Assembly (NCBI GenBank): GCA_033026295.1
Contig: CM065178.1
Location: 21,343,781-21,407,780, forward strand
Direction of reading: 5' to 3'
Source: Channa striata
Taxonomy: Eukaryota > Chordata > Actinopteri > Anabantiformes > Channidae
Length of the DNA stretch: 64,000 nucleotides
Both the position numbers and the translations under genes were made by a program. Position 1 is the first letter of the stretch, and each line of letters opens with the position of its first letter. The notes below the pieces were generated by a model. It had not been told where the DNA came from. It did no database searches and saw only the letters and a program-made list of their open reading frames with translations. Positions 1 to 13,290 of this stretch are shown here, one piece after another.

Positions 1-960
1 AAATCCTCCCACATTTGGCGTGTTGGCGGATGTTAATGTCGAGCCCCGGGTGCATCTGTCAAAATGAATGGATGCATTAACTTTACATAAGTTATAAAGC
101 AAACTTTGACAGTTATACGACTTCACCCAAACGATAAGGCTTCAGTCACAGAGGGCTCAGGCCGTCACTTCGAAAGGAGCGTTTGAAACCAGAGTCTGCA
201 GAGAACGTGGCAGAGGTTAAGGAAGTCGGCTTCACTCCTTTGGGCGAATGCTGAGCCTCTCCTGGTCAAAGAGGCACGTGTAATTCATTTAGCGGGAGAC
301 GTGCCTTTTCTTTGGGTTCTCGGCAAGAGTCGCTGACATTTTCCAGGACTATGCTAATGAGAGTAGTAATGACGCTTCAGTGAACCCATACCTTCACCTG
401 TACATGTCTGGAGGGAAAGGTAAAAATAAATGAAGGCTCCTATTTTATCTTTACGGTTCATGGTGTGTAAGGAGAGTACAGACAGCGCCGGTTTGCAGAG
501 CCATAACGTTCGTATGATAATTACAATGAACAATGTTGTGTTTACAGGGTATCACAGTTACTTCACTCACTTATTAAATATTATAATTCTTTGGCAGGTT
601 GGTTGGTTTCTGCACTCACTTTACGTTTCCTTGTTTGCAAAATAAAATTTTTATTATTTGGTTATGTTTTAGCCATATTAGCTGTGTTTGGTCTTTGGCT
701 CAGACTCTACAATTATTGGATGGATTCAGTGATGAAGTCCACTGGTCCTCTAATCGGGTGAGCTACTGTCTATGCCTGAGATATTAGCATGTATGCTAAA
801 CTAAAATGTTGAACATTATACGTTCTAAAAATTAGCACCTTTATGCACAAGTTCAACCATATCTCCTAAAAATGATATGTTCACTTTTCAGTGTTTAACA
901 CACTCAATCTTACACAACATAATTACAACATGATGTTGAATTGAATATGTTTCATTTCAG
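1..960. other. Non-coding sequence, left edge
   Basis: No gene is recognised. Short open frames here (up to 71 codons) look random, with mixed composition and no recognisable domain. The part at about 195-380 retains CpGs and carries an octamer-like ATGCTAAT at 351-358, so it is one of the blocks that resembles a conserved regulatory element. The remainder, about 430-960, is AT-rich and shows no repeat that I recognise. Confidence 0.6.
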
Positions 961-976
961 CACCGAAAAAAAAAAA

Positions 977-1026
977 ATGTCAGCACCCGAAGGCAACATG
1001 GGACAGTTGCCTTCGGGTGCTGACAT
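977..1026. repeat. Perfect 21-bp inverted repeat (hairpin) with 8-nt loop
   Basis: The arm at 977-997 (begins ATGTCAGCACCCGAAGG) is the exact reverse complement of 1006-1026, with an 8-nt loop ATGGGACA at 998-1005. Beyond one A/A mismatch (976 against 1027), six A-T pairs extend the stem to 970-1033. A transcript would fold into a hairpin of about 64 nt, near the size of a short pre-microRNA. The arms match no microRNA I know. A palindromic MITE remnant is an equally good explanation, because perfect short palindromes with A/T-rich ends are common in DNA-transposon derivatives. Confidence 0.9.
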
Positions 1027-1196
1027 ATTTTTTGGATGGCTCCATACTTTCTAAGGTTAATAAAGAGATTCTGACATTTTTATTAGATTTAGTTTTTTGT
1101 TTTGCAACAGTTTTGACACCTTTCACCAAATGTTAAGTTAAACCAAAGAGCGACTTCAAAGATTTTTTCCAACATGCGCTTTCATAATTATAGACT

Positions 1197-1211
1197 AATA
1201 ATAATAATAAT
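1197..1211. repeat. Short (TAA)n tract
   Basis: Five consecutive TAA units form a small, unremarkable microsatellite inside AT-rich sequence. Confidence 0.8.
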
Positions 1212-1805
1212 GTAAAAAGAGCTCATGTGAGCTTTACACCTTTTTAATGAACACTAGCAAGAAATATTAATGTGTTTTTTTTCTTATTAGTCCATTTTTT
1301 TTCCCTTTATCAAGAAGTGTAGCACATTATTTGAGCATGTCTCTTAAAAAAAGTCCTCAGGCAGGACTGTCACAGTGACTCAGTGGACCCTGACTGGCAT
1401 GAAACACACTGCATGAAGACAAGTAGGGTGTCAGTTTAAATGCTGGAAAAATATTTTCTTAAGATGCATTTAGCATTTGTTTGTGCTTTCTAACAGCGTG
1501 ATGGAGGACTTTTGAAAGGTATAAGAAAACACAATCATTTTACATGCAGTCATGCACAATTTAATTTAATAAACGTCAGCATGAAGCATCTTTAACAATA
1601 CACCAGAAGTAAATTAGATTTTATATAATAGAGCCTCTTACTGTTTTTGTCTGCCACCAGTTGATTCTCTCACCTTTTAATCTTCAGTGATTGCTTTTTA
1701 TGAAGCAGAGACCTGTTACCAGGGAAGTGGAAAAAGTCAGCTGCTGTGAGAAAAAATAAAAATCGAGTTATGTCTCGAAGAGCCGTTTATTGAAGCATCA
1801 GCCTT

Positions 1806-1886
1806 TTAAGTTCAAGTTCAAGCTCATTTATTTAGTGTAGGTCCTGTCATCACAAGCAATTTTCAAAAGGCACAAAAATAGAAATG
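1806..1886 (+). repeat. Fragment of a teleost interspersed repeat
   Basis: The segment reads TTCAAGTTCAAGCTCATTTA, then a TTTAGTG.. and CATCACAAG.. pattern. It resembles the start of a very common fish repeat whose consensus begins with an AAGTTCAAGTTTATTTAT-like string. The copy is short and diverged. The family name and class are not certain from memory. Confidence 0.45.
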
Positions 1887-1937
1887 TCTGGTTTAATTTT
1901 CAAGTAATCAACAGCCAGTGTTGTGTCGTGTTGAAAG

Positions 1938-1961
1938 GTTTCAGACTAGACAGTCTGAAAC
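1938..1961. repeat. Short perfect hairpin, 10-bp arms with 4-nt loop
   Basis: GTTTCAGACT at 1938-1947 is perfectly complementary to AGTCTGAAAC at 1952-1961, with AGAC between them. It lies about 50 bp past a repeat fragment. It is too short for a microRNA precursor and may be a chance palindrome or the remnant of a transposon terminus. Confidence 0.85.
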
Positions 1962-4900
1962 GGTGCGGGACAAAGCCTTTAAACAAACGCACCAGCAGCA
2001 GTTTTTCATCTACATACACACAAAAAATCTGCCAAGACACATTTTCTGAGGCCATAATTAGCAATTACAGCAATTCTACTTTTACAATAGAGTACAAGTT
2101 TCATCCCCCTCATTCATTTCAATTAGGGTGGACAAAAATATTAGAACCATGACCTCAGTATTGAACAGAGATTAGAATTATCACCTTTCTGACAGTTTCC
2201 GCTTCAACCTCAGAAATTATAGCATTGTAAAAGTCGAATTCATGGCAGTATTGGATTGCACTAGATCGTATGGATGTAAGTTATAAAGTGGCCAGTGAGC
2301 GTATATTCAAGGTTAATGTTGTGTAGAAGAACTCAGTTTCTGATGTTCTGTAAATTCTTGGTTGAAAACATCCACCTGAGCTCAGTCAGCTGCAGGTGGG
2401 ATCTGGCTCATCATTGTTAATGCTATTCGGTTAAATTCCTTAAATAAAGTTTGGTTTTTTAGCACAAGATCTGGACAAAATGTCAGTATGTAGACAAATG
2501 CACGGTTTCAAACAGGTGGCGGATAATAAATGACTGAAGGAGGCTACGGAAAAGCGAGAGAAAACGCTAACATCTCATTTAAGATTTGTGACTACAGGAC
2601 ACAGTGGTTTCAATGTTTTGGCTGATTGTGTGTCTGTACGCCAGTTGTCCTGCCATCCGTGGCTCCATCTTTCACTTTCCAAAGTCCAATTTGTCTCTCT
2701 CTTTTTCTCGACACTAAGGATGTGACCATCTTGTTTGAATGAACTTTGTCTCAGGCTTTGAGCCTCCGTCCAGTGTCAGCTCCTCTGGCAAATGGGGAAA
2801 ACTGAAGAACATTTGTAGTGAGAGTTTCCACATGCACCTTTAGTCAAATACCACAAAGACAAAAGGTAAATCTGACTCTTGGACAACTAAGTAAGCAACA
2901 ACTTAAACATTAAGTCATAAAACCTTTTTTCTTTTTCTGTTATTTTATAATAGACTCAGTTAACAGAAATTTCAAAAAACAAGTAAACCGTTTGTCTAAG
3001 TCATGAAACTACTAAATGCAGGACTGTTCTGCTTGATGGTACACAAAGATCTGGAGTGTAGCTGCCGCAGATTATTATTTAAAAAAATAAATTGGCTTCC
3101 CACCAACGGAGACACAATCATAGCTAATCTCCTGCTGAAGCCTCTCTCCGGTCCTAATAGTGTGGCACATCGACTTTCCATTCCCACCCCGCTGTCTCTG
3201 GCTCCAGCAAGATGAGTCACATCAAATCAAACCCCATCAAACGTCAAGCTTACAAATGAATGGAGGTGTCATGAGTCAGATTCTTTATTATCGGGAAAGT
3301 ATTACCTTTTTTCCACCTTTCACGCGTCTGCACACTCTCCTCCAGCAGCTCCACCAACCCGGTGTTCATCAGTTTACTTCAGATCAACAAAGAGACACCG
3401 ACAGGGGTCATTCAATCATCAGGCGCAAACAAGACCGCCAGTGCTTCCTTTGCAAGCTCCGATCTGATGCTTTTGGACAATCCGGAGTGGGACGAGGGTT
3501 TCGGCGTTAACGGTGCTGTTGATCAAGTGTAATTGAGTGCCTAATTGTTTAAATAAATGTCTTTTAAGTCTTCAGGCACCGTTGCCTCCCTCTCCGGATC
3601 CTCTCATTAACTATGTTGTTCACTCTCCACATTCATTTCTCCCTCGTCTCAAACTGCTTTTCTCCATTATGGGAGACTGTTACGAAACAGCGAGAGAAAC
3701 CGTCATTTGGGCTGCCACCAGCTGAAGGGAGTCAATTTATACGACTATTTACAGATCACTGAGCAAAGTTATGAGGACTGAAATGGGATGACTAAAGTCG
3801 AAGGCCTTTCTGCGCAAAGCTGCTTCACATAACAACACGTAAACATACTGTATGATTCGGGCTTTGTGGATTCTCATAAATACAGGACATGATTTTTGAT
3901 TTGTAAGTGCTGTTCTTTGGTTCGGGTTTACTCGATCAACGCCAAAGGAAGATTCACATCATCCAACATTTGCTCATGTAGTAGAAAGGACACGCACCAC
4001 TGCCTCCGGTGTCAAATTCAAATTCTCTGTACACACAAGCATCAACCCCGAGCCACCTCCTTCAAAGTTTCTGCAAAACAATAACAGCATGCTAATTATT
4101 CCTTTGCTAATGAGAGAGGGAAATCTGCAAAAGGTTGCTTGTCAAGAAAAGACAAATGTGTTATTTTAAGTGTTTCAACGAGCAGCCGATGCGGTTAGTG
4201 TTGTCTGAAAAGGGCCATTTCTTCCAACAAAGTTTCACAATCAAACTTTAAAAGCCGCTTGGCTCATTGAGATATACGTGCAAGGTGGTATTAATAATGA
4301 GTTAATTATTCTTTTTAATTGTGAGCAGCCGGGATGGGCCTCGAGCACAACATCATTGCCCTGCATCATCTGATGTGTTTAAACGGGCACAGTGCAAACA
4401 GGGAAGCTGTCGCGGGTAGAACAGCCGGGACGGGTTGGCCACAGTTAGGAGTCATTTGGATCAAACGGTGCATTTTTTGCACGATAGCTGAACGTCTTGC
4501 AGAACGTCGTGTACTTGTCCTGACAAGCTGATACACGGATGAATGGCGAATAAACTGGGCCTTCCACTTCATTTCTCAAGTTTGAATCAAGATCCATCTT
4601 TTATGCAAACCGCTCCTCCTGTTAAGGGCCTTGGAGGTGCTGGAGCCTAATGGTGGCAGACTGCGTTTGACTTTTATGAACAGGTTAGGTGTTGTGCTGT
4701 AATGTCTTTTTTGTAAGAGGACACGTTATAGGCAACTCGATATCTCAGAAATGACATTCGTATGCCACTAAACTGAAAATGTGATTATGCTTTTAAAGGC
4801 AACATAGTCACCAGATGATCATTTTCTGATTCATATGCGTTTTGATTGAATTGGGTGATGCTTTTATTAAAGAAAAGTCTGAGTGTATAACGTACAGTCG

Positions 4901-6079
4901 ATGCAAGACAGAATATCTTAGTATCTTGGAAGGTTTTCAGTACAGTAACAGTATTATCTATGACTTTTCATTTGTGTTTAATGTCAACATATCTGCATTA
5001 CTACAGCAGAAAATTTAAACCGGTTGCAAAGAATTTCCCCACAAAATCAAGTTTGCGTTTCCACTTTAATTCTGTAGAGATGTAAAGTGTTGCTGTAGTA
5101 GGCGATAACTCATTTTTTACATCTTTAAATTATATCAAATGTTTCTTCTCGCAGTGTGAAGATGCTCATAGATCATAGCTGTAACTTGTAGAACACTTAT
5201 ATTGAAATTAGATATTAGTCCTTTGCAGTGTTTTCATTACATTTGTAATGTCAGAAAAGGACTGAACTATTAAAAACCCAAAACATAGTTTATTACTTTC
5301 AAATGTCTGTGAGCATTTAAATTATTTACTACCATTTAGAAAAAAAAAAAAAGCCTACGGTGACCAACATAAAAACCAAAAACCGTCTCAGTATCACAGA
5401 CTGGCTACAGTTTGCATGTTTGGCTCCATAAGCACTAAAGTTTATTATTTATTCGCTGACTTACAAATATTTCGCACAAGGAAAAAACAGAGGAAACTGG
5501 GGCATTGAGATTTTGCTCTCTTAAAACGATCCCTCCGTGTGAGTTATTAAACCACAGAGCATTGATTTCCCCTTTGAGTATGTGCAGTGCTTAGCGCCTA
5601 GAGAAAGAGGGGATTGAGTTCTTGACATTATTAACAAATGTGCATTGTGCACAGGAACTGACTGATAAATTGTTACATGACAGATCAGTTGAAAGTATTT
5701 GTAAAAGAAGTGGGAGACTTAGGAAATATTTGAGAGAAATGGATCAGTACAGCTTGACCCAAATTCTAACCGTTTAGATTCCTGAATCGGAGCCAAGTAA
5801 TTCTGGGAGTGCAATGAATGTGAAGGGGTTTCTCTCCACATCAGACACATTAAAAACGAGTCAGCGGCAGCGAGGAAGTCCTGATCCGTTTGTCTGGACC
5901 TGATACTGATACTCGATATCAACCCTGATCCAGTGTCTACAGCAAACATGCATCACGGGGCTGGACTATATAGATGGTTTAACTTTTTTCATAGCAGGTG
6001 ATAGTTATGACAGTTCAAGGCTACAACACTTACCTAAAGATGCTGACAAACTGTTGCTTGAACATCTGCCTGTCGCACT

Positions 6080-6560
6080 TTGTCACTTAGAACCCAAGTG
6101 CAAGAGCAAGATAAGGCCGAGCAGGGGACTAACAAAGTCCTCAGTAACGTACAGCAGCAACAGAATCAATTCAAACAGGTCGTAACAAAAAAGATATAAA
6201 ATTACTCAAGAAACATTATCTTCAACCAAAATATTAACAGCAAACGTGACAGATTAGTGACCAGGCGATACGGCAGTAAGACTCCAAGCGAACAGGGATT
6301 TCAATTGTAAGGTAAAGAAAGGGCTGACGGCTCTGGCCTGAAGCTGGCGAGGCTCAGTGTGCTGTGAGTGAGGCAACGACCCGGCTGTGATCGCCGGGAA
6401 TCAGCTGCAGGTGAGTGTTTGGGCTGGAGCAGGGCGGGCGAGGTCGAAATGGAGGGAAAGGGAATTAGACGGGGATGAATGACAGTGTGTATGTGTGTAA
6501 ACCAGAAACCGAAGGCAGAGAAAACAGGGGAAATGGATTCAGGGTCAGAGGTCGTGACAC
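6080..6560. repeat. Possible degenerate teleost interspersed repeat
   Basis: The text has the character of an abundant fish repeat type: CAGGCGATACGGCAGTAAG-like tracts, a GTGAGTGAGGCAACGACC-like string, GAATCAGCTGCAGGTGAG and GGTCGTGACACGG in this order. These match the layout I remember for non-autonomous elements with a GA/CA-rich body. No terminal repeats or target-site duplications could be defined. Open frames on both strands (103 codons at 6301-6612 minus, 70 codons at 6475-6687 plus) look non-coding. Confidence 0.35.
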
Positions 6561-8049
6561 GGCCGTGATCTCCTCTTACATCAGGGCCGCTTGGTTTAGG
6601 GCGGTGGAGCAAAATTGTTCCACCGATGTTTTTCCACCAATTGAAACTCGCATTTGCCCACAGAGAAAGCGATTTTGTTTTTCATAATTAATCAATTCTT
6701 CATCACGGTTTGAGCTTTGTCTTCCACCACACTTGATCTGCACGTTGTTACCGGCAAACAATGACACTCAATATCACAACGTGGCCAATTTATTATCCTG
6801 GGGAGCGTTTACTGACAGTGTTCACGATATGATGAGCTGATATTCTAAACTATATAAACATGAGATGACCCTGTTTTTTCAAATGTGTTTGATCCAAACT
6901 CCGAGTTCAAGCATACGAACTTTATCAGCTTAAACTATTAATACAAAATAAAAATATATTTAACTGAGAATGTGACTGATCACATCAGGTGTGTTCAATC
7001 AAGTCCACCATCATTTCAGATGATAGTTGTAGCTGGTAAAAGCAAAATGATTGTCATGATGACAGTGGTAAAAAGTAAATTCACCTTTTTCATGTATCAC
7101 ACACATTGTGTTCAAGCAAACTTTTTATTAAGAAAGGACGAGAGGAGCTTCTCCTTCACAGAAATACAACGTCATGCAAACAGCTTGTTTGGCCACTTCC
7201 CACGATCACCAGCGTAGAGCGAATAAGGAAAGGCCGCGGTATGTCGGTGACAGAGCACCGGGAATTTAGGAAGCGTAAGAGCAACAGCTAATTGAAACTA
7301 TGGATCATACTGGGCGTGGACGACATTTGTGTTTTACCACACTGTTACACCGGAGGAGAAATGCCCCGAATAAACTCGGAGGGTAATGCGATACAGTCGG
7401 TAATGACCTCATTTTTCTCCAGCATTTACATTATTAGCAGACCTACCACAGGGGCCGTGGAGGGAAACAGTCGGGCCTTTGTTGAAGGATTGTGCTCGAA
7501 GTGATACGGCGGCAATCGAGGAAGCGCCTTCACGCACGGTGCCTGTTTTCGCGTGTCGCAGTGTAAATCACTCACTCCTCAGCCTGGTAATCCCACTCAC
7601 TTATTGTTCCCACTTTGAAGCGACTCACTCTGTCGTATGCTAATGCCGCGCTAAGTTTCCCGCACAAGCGGCTGCCGGGCTGTGATAAAGGAGCGGTGCC
7701 GTCTGAGCAGTACTTGGGGTTTTCTGGTCTGCTGACTAACCAGAATGGGGGTTTAACTCACCTCAAGAAATTGGCCAGTGTTCTTCCGTGCGCTCTTCTG
7801 GTGTCTCTCTCTCAAAGCAAATCATCTATTATATGATGAGGGGCGGAATAAATGCAGACCAGAGGCTCTCGGAGATGGCTGTCATCATATCTGACTTGAT
7901 TTATGTGAGTTATTCAGCTTAAATATTTGCAGCCATCATTGGCGTGGTCTAGTCTTAGTGATTGGCGGAAAAATGTAGTCAAAAATGTTTCAAAAGTTCC
8001 ATTTGTCAAAGTTCCGTTTGTGGATGTTAGTGTCCGATTAGTTTAATTG

Positions 8050-8340
8050 CACCAATTATTAATATTGAAGATATGGAATCCACAATGCGCCTCGCACACA
8101 CACAATTGATTCGGAGAATTTGGGGGCAACATTTGTTAAAATTTCTTTGAAACGAAGTAACTCAGCACTTTATCTGGCTAATGGGTTTTTAATTAATTTG
8201 GAACAATATGACACAGACAAACAAATGAATCCAGGTTGTGGCTAATGCGGCTGGTGTCAGTTTATTCGATCGGGTGTCATCAGTTCTAATCATCAATGAA
8301 TATGGATTCAGTAGGCATCCATTTACCGTCCGGTGCTCGG
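8050..8340. promoter_or_regulatory. Candidate conserved non-coding element
   Basis: This AT-rich block contains the palindromic homeodomain-type core TTAATTAA at 8189-8196, followed by GGAACAATATG (SOX-like AACAAT) and further ATTA and CTAATG motifs. CpG-containing words such as TTCGATCGGG survive. There is no open frame of note. Dense homeodomain/SOX motifs with preserved CpGs are typical of developmental enhancers in fish, but conservation itself was not tested. Confidence 0.25.
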
Positions 8341-8744
8341 AAAGGAAGGTGAAATCTAGCTACAATCTTTCTCTGAACCGAACCACATAGAATCTGTGCG
8401 TACAGTTAAGAAGACCAGGTGCATCATAACTCATGATGAGAACATAATGAACTGTAATACTAGCAGTCAGCCGACTGCATCCTAGTCATGGGCTAAGAAC
8501 CAGTAAAGATGTGGGGGATTATTGAAAATACAATAATTAAAAAACATGATCTACCTTGTTAAGGTTAGCGAAGATGAAGAATTCAGCTATGAACACAGAA
8601 CAATGTTTTATATTTTTCTAAGGTGATATTTTGCAGAGACAAAATCTATTGTTGCAGTTTGTTTTGCATTCATCAGAAATTAAATGAAAGAATTCATATC
8701 GAGCAATGAGCCTTGTACCAAACACCAGAAAAATGGTCATTTTA

Positions 8745-8890
8745 ATTCCTGTCATGCACGAGAAACATGCCTCCGAGTCAAATATGAAGTGTTGAGGGTT
8801 GTGCTCTTTTGTTTTGCCTCCTCATTGTCCTCCTGAAGAATGATTAATTGGCCTGCAAATCATTGGAATTCAGCCGCGGCAGCCGCTGTC
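8745..8890. promoter_or_regulatory. Candidate conserved non-coding element
   Basis: The block carries TGATTAATTGGCCTGCAAAT at 8841-8860 (homeodomain and POU-like words), followed by a GC-rich AGCCGCGGCAGCCGCTG stretch. No coding frame or repeat is recognisable. It is called on texture only. Confidence 0.2.
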
Positions 8891-9062
8891 CGTTTCAGGC
8901 TCTCGGAGAAGTGACTTCTGATTGAGGACAGAAACTGACCCCTGATTACTTGATTTGCCGTGCTTCACCGAGAAAAGCAATCTACTCATTACTTCTAAGT
9001 TGTCAGCAACATCAAACGAAGCTTTACAGAGTTTCTCTTTAAACAGAAAAAAAAAAAAAAAA

Positions 9063-12000
9063 GATTGGGGGTCTAGTTTGTACATTGCGAAGCGAATTTA
9101 AATTGAAAACCTACTGCAAATATCTTCTTCCTCTGCTAGGAGGAAAATTCAATTTCACATTACACACATCACATCTTCTTTGTCATTACCGACTGTTTAA
9201 ACATTTCCTTTGCCTTGATCTGTCTCATCGTTTTTGTCAGGGAGGCAAACAGACGTGGTACGTGCTTGATAAATATTCACCCCCTGAAAATTCATTCTTC
9301 CCTGGTTTAGTGTTAGTTCTGTACAAATCTCCACACACACACGTTGGAAAAAATAAAAAATAAAAAGTTGGGATCAACTGCATCTTCTCTCGTTTTTTTC
9401 TTCTTCTTTTCCCCGAGCAGCTCAGGTGCAGCTTTGTATTCTCTGCCTGAGCCTTTCAGGTTCCACGGAGGCTGAGATAGTGTTGAAGCACAGCGGCAGC
9501 ATGAAGTTGTGAGCTTTTACTCGCCATTGAACCATCATCTGCTGCTACTGCTGCTCTCAGCAGGGCAGAAGAGGTGGGAAGAGTTGAGGGGGGGGGGACG
9601 GCGACGGCTTTCGCTTTCACGTCGCCACTCTGAGCTTTGCAAACAATTCCTCGAGCACGGAGAGTGACATTTGCAGGCCGCTGAGGGACGCGCGGCGCAG
9701 CGGCTCGCCCTGCGTTGACCCCTTGCTTACCTCTCGCTGACGGTAATACGGTGAAAAGCCAGAAATGACGTTATTATATCTGCAGGGCTTTGATGGGATT
9801 GTTGATCGGTGACCATGAGTTAATGTTTAGTTTGCTCTCAAAATCCAAAACCCGCCTATTCCACAATATTTCTGGTATTCGTGCATCCATGTCTGAGAAT
9901 GTCACGGTGGTCACCGATGACGCAATATGTTTAAAGCTGAAAGAGAAAAGCAGTTTCAGGATCCGCTGTGTTGTTCCTTCATTACATATTTCATTGGGTT
10001 TCCACTCTAATTAGCTCGCTTATTTGTCACAGTTGCTTAGTCATATCTGTGGAGGAAATGTGACTTTAATGCCTGTATCATTACAGGAAACTATAACTCA
10101 GAAGGTGATCTGTTCTGTCAGTGCTGTCTTGACTCACCAAAATAAGCCCATTAAGGTAATAAATTACATAATAAATTATCAGCGGAAAAAAAGCCTGACA
10201 ATCGCAAAACTGGCCCCGAATTTATTTTCTCCCCAGAAAGTTAATACTCTTTGAGAGTTAATTCGTTTGAACGCTCTGTGGATCCAGCGCAGTCCCAAAG
10301 CTTGAGAATGTTTCCCGTTGAGCAACGTGACGTGCTCGGCACAGAGCGTTTCGCCGTGTCACTGAGGCCATTTAAAAGGACACCGAATCTCACCCATGAT
10401 TGCTGTTGGGAGCTGTGTTTATTTCTGCTCCTCCGGGGAATAAAAAACTCCGACGTATAAAAGAGCTGTCTACCCACATCTGCACAACTGTCACTGAACT
10501 GTGGGGGGGAGGTGGAAGAGAGAGCAAAAGTTGGAGGTTACCAAACAAAAAGGACCAAACGGGAAGTTCACACTGTTTCTTAGTGCTTTCATACTCACAC
10601 ACACTGTGCCGTTACACTCCAGACGATGCTCAGACCAGATACTTTTAATTATGACCCACAATTATGATAAAATCCTGTTTGGATACATTACATTATCATG
10701 CGTCAAATATGGAGTATTACTTACCTCTGGATTGGGAGAATTTTGATACTATTAGGACCTGGAAGTGAGACATTTTTGAATTCAAAAACAGGATTTTGCA
10801 TTTTGACTCATATATTTTCTATTTCTAAAATGGGACACGTGAGATTTGAGGAAGTATGCTTTAAGACATGATTGACAGGTGTCCAAAAAACAAGTCAGAG
10901 GTGATATTACATGTTTCTCTTACCAGTTAAGATAAGATATGTTTCATATAAAAGATGAAACATACTAAAGTTCAAAGAGTCACAACATTTTTTTTTCAGT
11001 TTTATGACAGAATGCACTAATAACTTAATACCACAGTAAAGTGGGAGCAGCCCTTCTTCTTCCTGTTCCTCTTCCCTCAGCTACAACCTGCCGTACTTCA
11101 CTGATTGTGATTGTAAAACAAATAATAATGCTATAAAGGTTGTTAATTAAACGTAAAAATATATAATTCTCTGATTGATTAGAAGTGAATATTTCTGCCT
11201 TCCCGTTAGTGCTGTTCTGTAAGTCCCGGTTAAAGGAGGCTTCGACCGCACCTCTCTACATTAGACAACATTACAAAATAATAATATAATATAAATTTAA
11301 TGTTGCATGATTAGATCCCAGGCTTGAATAACCTTCATTTGGAGTTTGGTAACACGGTGTAACGTGCTTAATTTCCATCTGACTACCTGTCTGTTCAGTG
11401 AGGGTAACAATAATAAAGCAAATGGAAGAATGGGTTCAGCGCTGCACAATCTCAGGTCCACTGCATTCATTACAGCCTTGTGTCAGTGCTGCATCCGTTT
11501 CCGATGGTCTGGCTGTTGTTCCTGTAGGGCAGCCATCTTTAATGGTTGTTATTTGTACAGCACAGCTCCAAGGGTCACTTTGTTCCAGGCGTCTGGACCC
11601 CCGGTGATTTGCTTCGCACACCCGGGTGGTTGTTCCTCTGTTCTGCATTTATCAGTAAGTCACTGAAAACTTGGATTTGAGCTACAATGTGAAAGACTCA
11701 GCTTTAATATTCAGGAAAAAATAACCTTTAAGGTAATCTTTTGGTCACATTTGATGGACTGCGTCGACAACATGAGCAAACAACTCCACAACTGTCAATG
11801 ACGTTTTTATTCAAAAGCTGCAGACGTGTGATTGGCGCACGCACCGAAACAGAAAACACATGACGTAAAATAACCCAAACTCCTGGCAGTCTTTATTAAT
11901 AACCCAACTGTTCATAAGAGGCTGACTGAGAGCCCCGGGGGAAAAAAAAGGAAGGGACCCCAGAGTTTATGAGGAAGGAATCAACCAAACATGGCACCAC

Positions 12001-13290
12001 CACCAAACACCCACAAACACTTGACACATGCCATCTCGCGTCACTCCCCCAGCTCCGGGTATTCTCGTTCCCTCAACAGCTCACTCTTGAAAACTCACAG
12101 AAGATCTACGTCTGTATTTCCCTATTGGGAGCATCTAAACTCAGGGGCTGAGTCGTCCCTGGTCGGATGGCAGCACCACCGCCAAACACGCACACAATCA
12201 CACGGCAGCTGTCACCCGCTGACACTGACACTTGTGTTTCCAACCTTTCGTGTACTGCGCCCTTTTTTTTGTTGGGCAGTATGAAGCTCGCATTGTGAAA
12301 TTGCCTCTTCCTCAGGGAGCTATTCAATCACTCCAGGCTCCAGCCCACAACAAAACAGGCCGTCCACCCGGGGAGAAAACTAATGTGCGATTCCACCAAT
12401 TTGCCATGGAGGCCAATGAAAGAAAAAAATCTCCCTTTCGGAGACAATGAATGGGCTGCTTCCTGGGTTGCGGGCGCTACCACGAGTTGATTAACTTCAC
12501 AGGACAAAATGAAACTTTTCGCTGACCAATTTATGTGATTGGTGGCGAGCCAAATGATGTGTTAGAGGGGAGATAGGTTTCAGGGCAGCACTCATCTCTT
12601 CAAAATGAGACTTGTGATTTAAATCAAATTGAAGGCATGCATAGGAATAACCGAGCGCCACTTTGGGAGGCCGTGTACACAGACAAGTCGACTTAGCGTC
12701 TTCATTAGAGGGGTTATCAAAAAAACACTGCTGATTGGGTCTGTGTGCTCTTGCATAGCCGTCCTGTCATTAATTATGGATACACTTGGTGGTGATGCAA
12801 CCCCGTGTCTGACTGACCAGAGCTAAGATAATGACAACCGAGGTCAAAATGTTGGGCTGTACCTGCTCGCATTTGTATTCTGGTCACTAACTCGAGACTG
12901 GGCTCGCAGACATGAGGCCGTGCCAAAAGATGTACAGAGCAGCGTAATATTAAACCAGCGACTGGTGTGTGTCGTGGTGTGGCATGTCTTATTTGAGCAT
13001 GTTTGGAATATACGTTTTACTACCAGCGGATTCTCTGAGTGAAATACAATCTTTATTCCGTCAGACGAAGGAGAAATACTATGAAAGGAGGCATTCACAA
13101 CACCTCAGTTCAATCTAAAGTTCCGGCAATTTCAGCAGAGTGCTGACCTGAGGAAGACCTCTACCCATGTCGGCAAAAAAACTTTGCAATTCAACACAGC
13201 CTCTCATTTGGCCCTCGACGGCAAGTTTTAAGTCGCACAAGCAAAGGTGGCGCCTAAGAGTCAATGCTCCCGGCTCTTTATTTGATATTC
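9063..13290. other. Non-coding sequence
   Basis: No gene is supported; the longest frame is 106 codons (11346-11666) and resembles nothing known. G runs occur near 9580 and 10502. The CpG-rich stretch at about 9590-9730 and the interval 10250-10460 could be regulatory. A CA-rich string near 11990 is loosely echoed near 12167, which I put down to low complexity. The best regulatory candidate is listed at 12400-12830. Confidence 0.5.
12400..12830. promoter_or_regulatory. Candidate conserved non-coding element
   Basis: The block contains TTAATTA at 12770-12776, GTTGATTAAC near 12486, CATTAGAGG, and several CpG words (GCGGGCGC, GTCGACTTAGCG). It has no long frame and no repeat signature. Together with similar blocks elsewhere it suggests a regulatory landscape. 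It is low confidence without an alignment. Confidence 0.25.

Larger units (their letters stand above)
1034..6080. other. Non-coding sequence, mostly single copy
   Basis: No coding sequence is supported. Open frames here reach at most 116 codons (3160-3510) and overlap on both strands without any family signature. The stretch contains the repeat fragment at 1806-1886, the hairpin at 1938-1961 and an A12 run near 5340. The parts around 3700-3850 and 4240-4560 keep CpGs and ATTA motifs and may be regulatory. I see nothing definable in the rest. Confidence 0.55.
6560..9050. other. Non-coding sequence with conserved-element-like blocks
   Basis: No gene is recognised. Two blocks (8050-8340 and 8745-8890) resemble regulatory elements and are listed separately. 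The interval around 7540-7850 also retains several CpGs. The remainder shows neither repeats nor coding signal that I can support. Confidence 0.5.

Noticed and set aside
11987..12215. Apparent duplication of a CA-rich string (near 11990 and 12167)
   Set aside because: The similarity is limited to low-complexity CACCACCAAACAC-type words and breaks down outside them.
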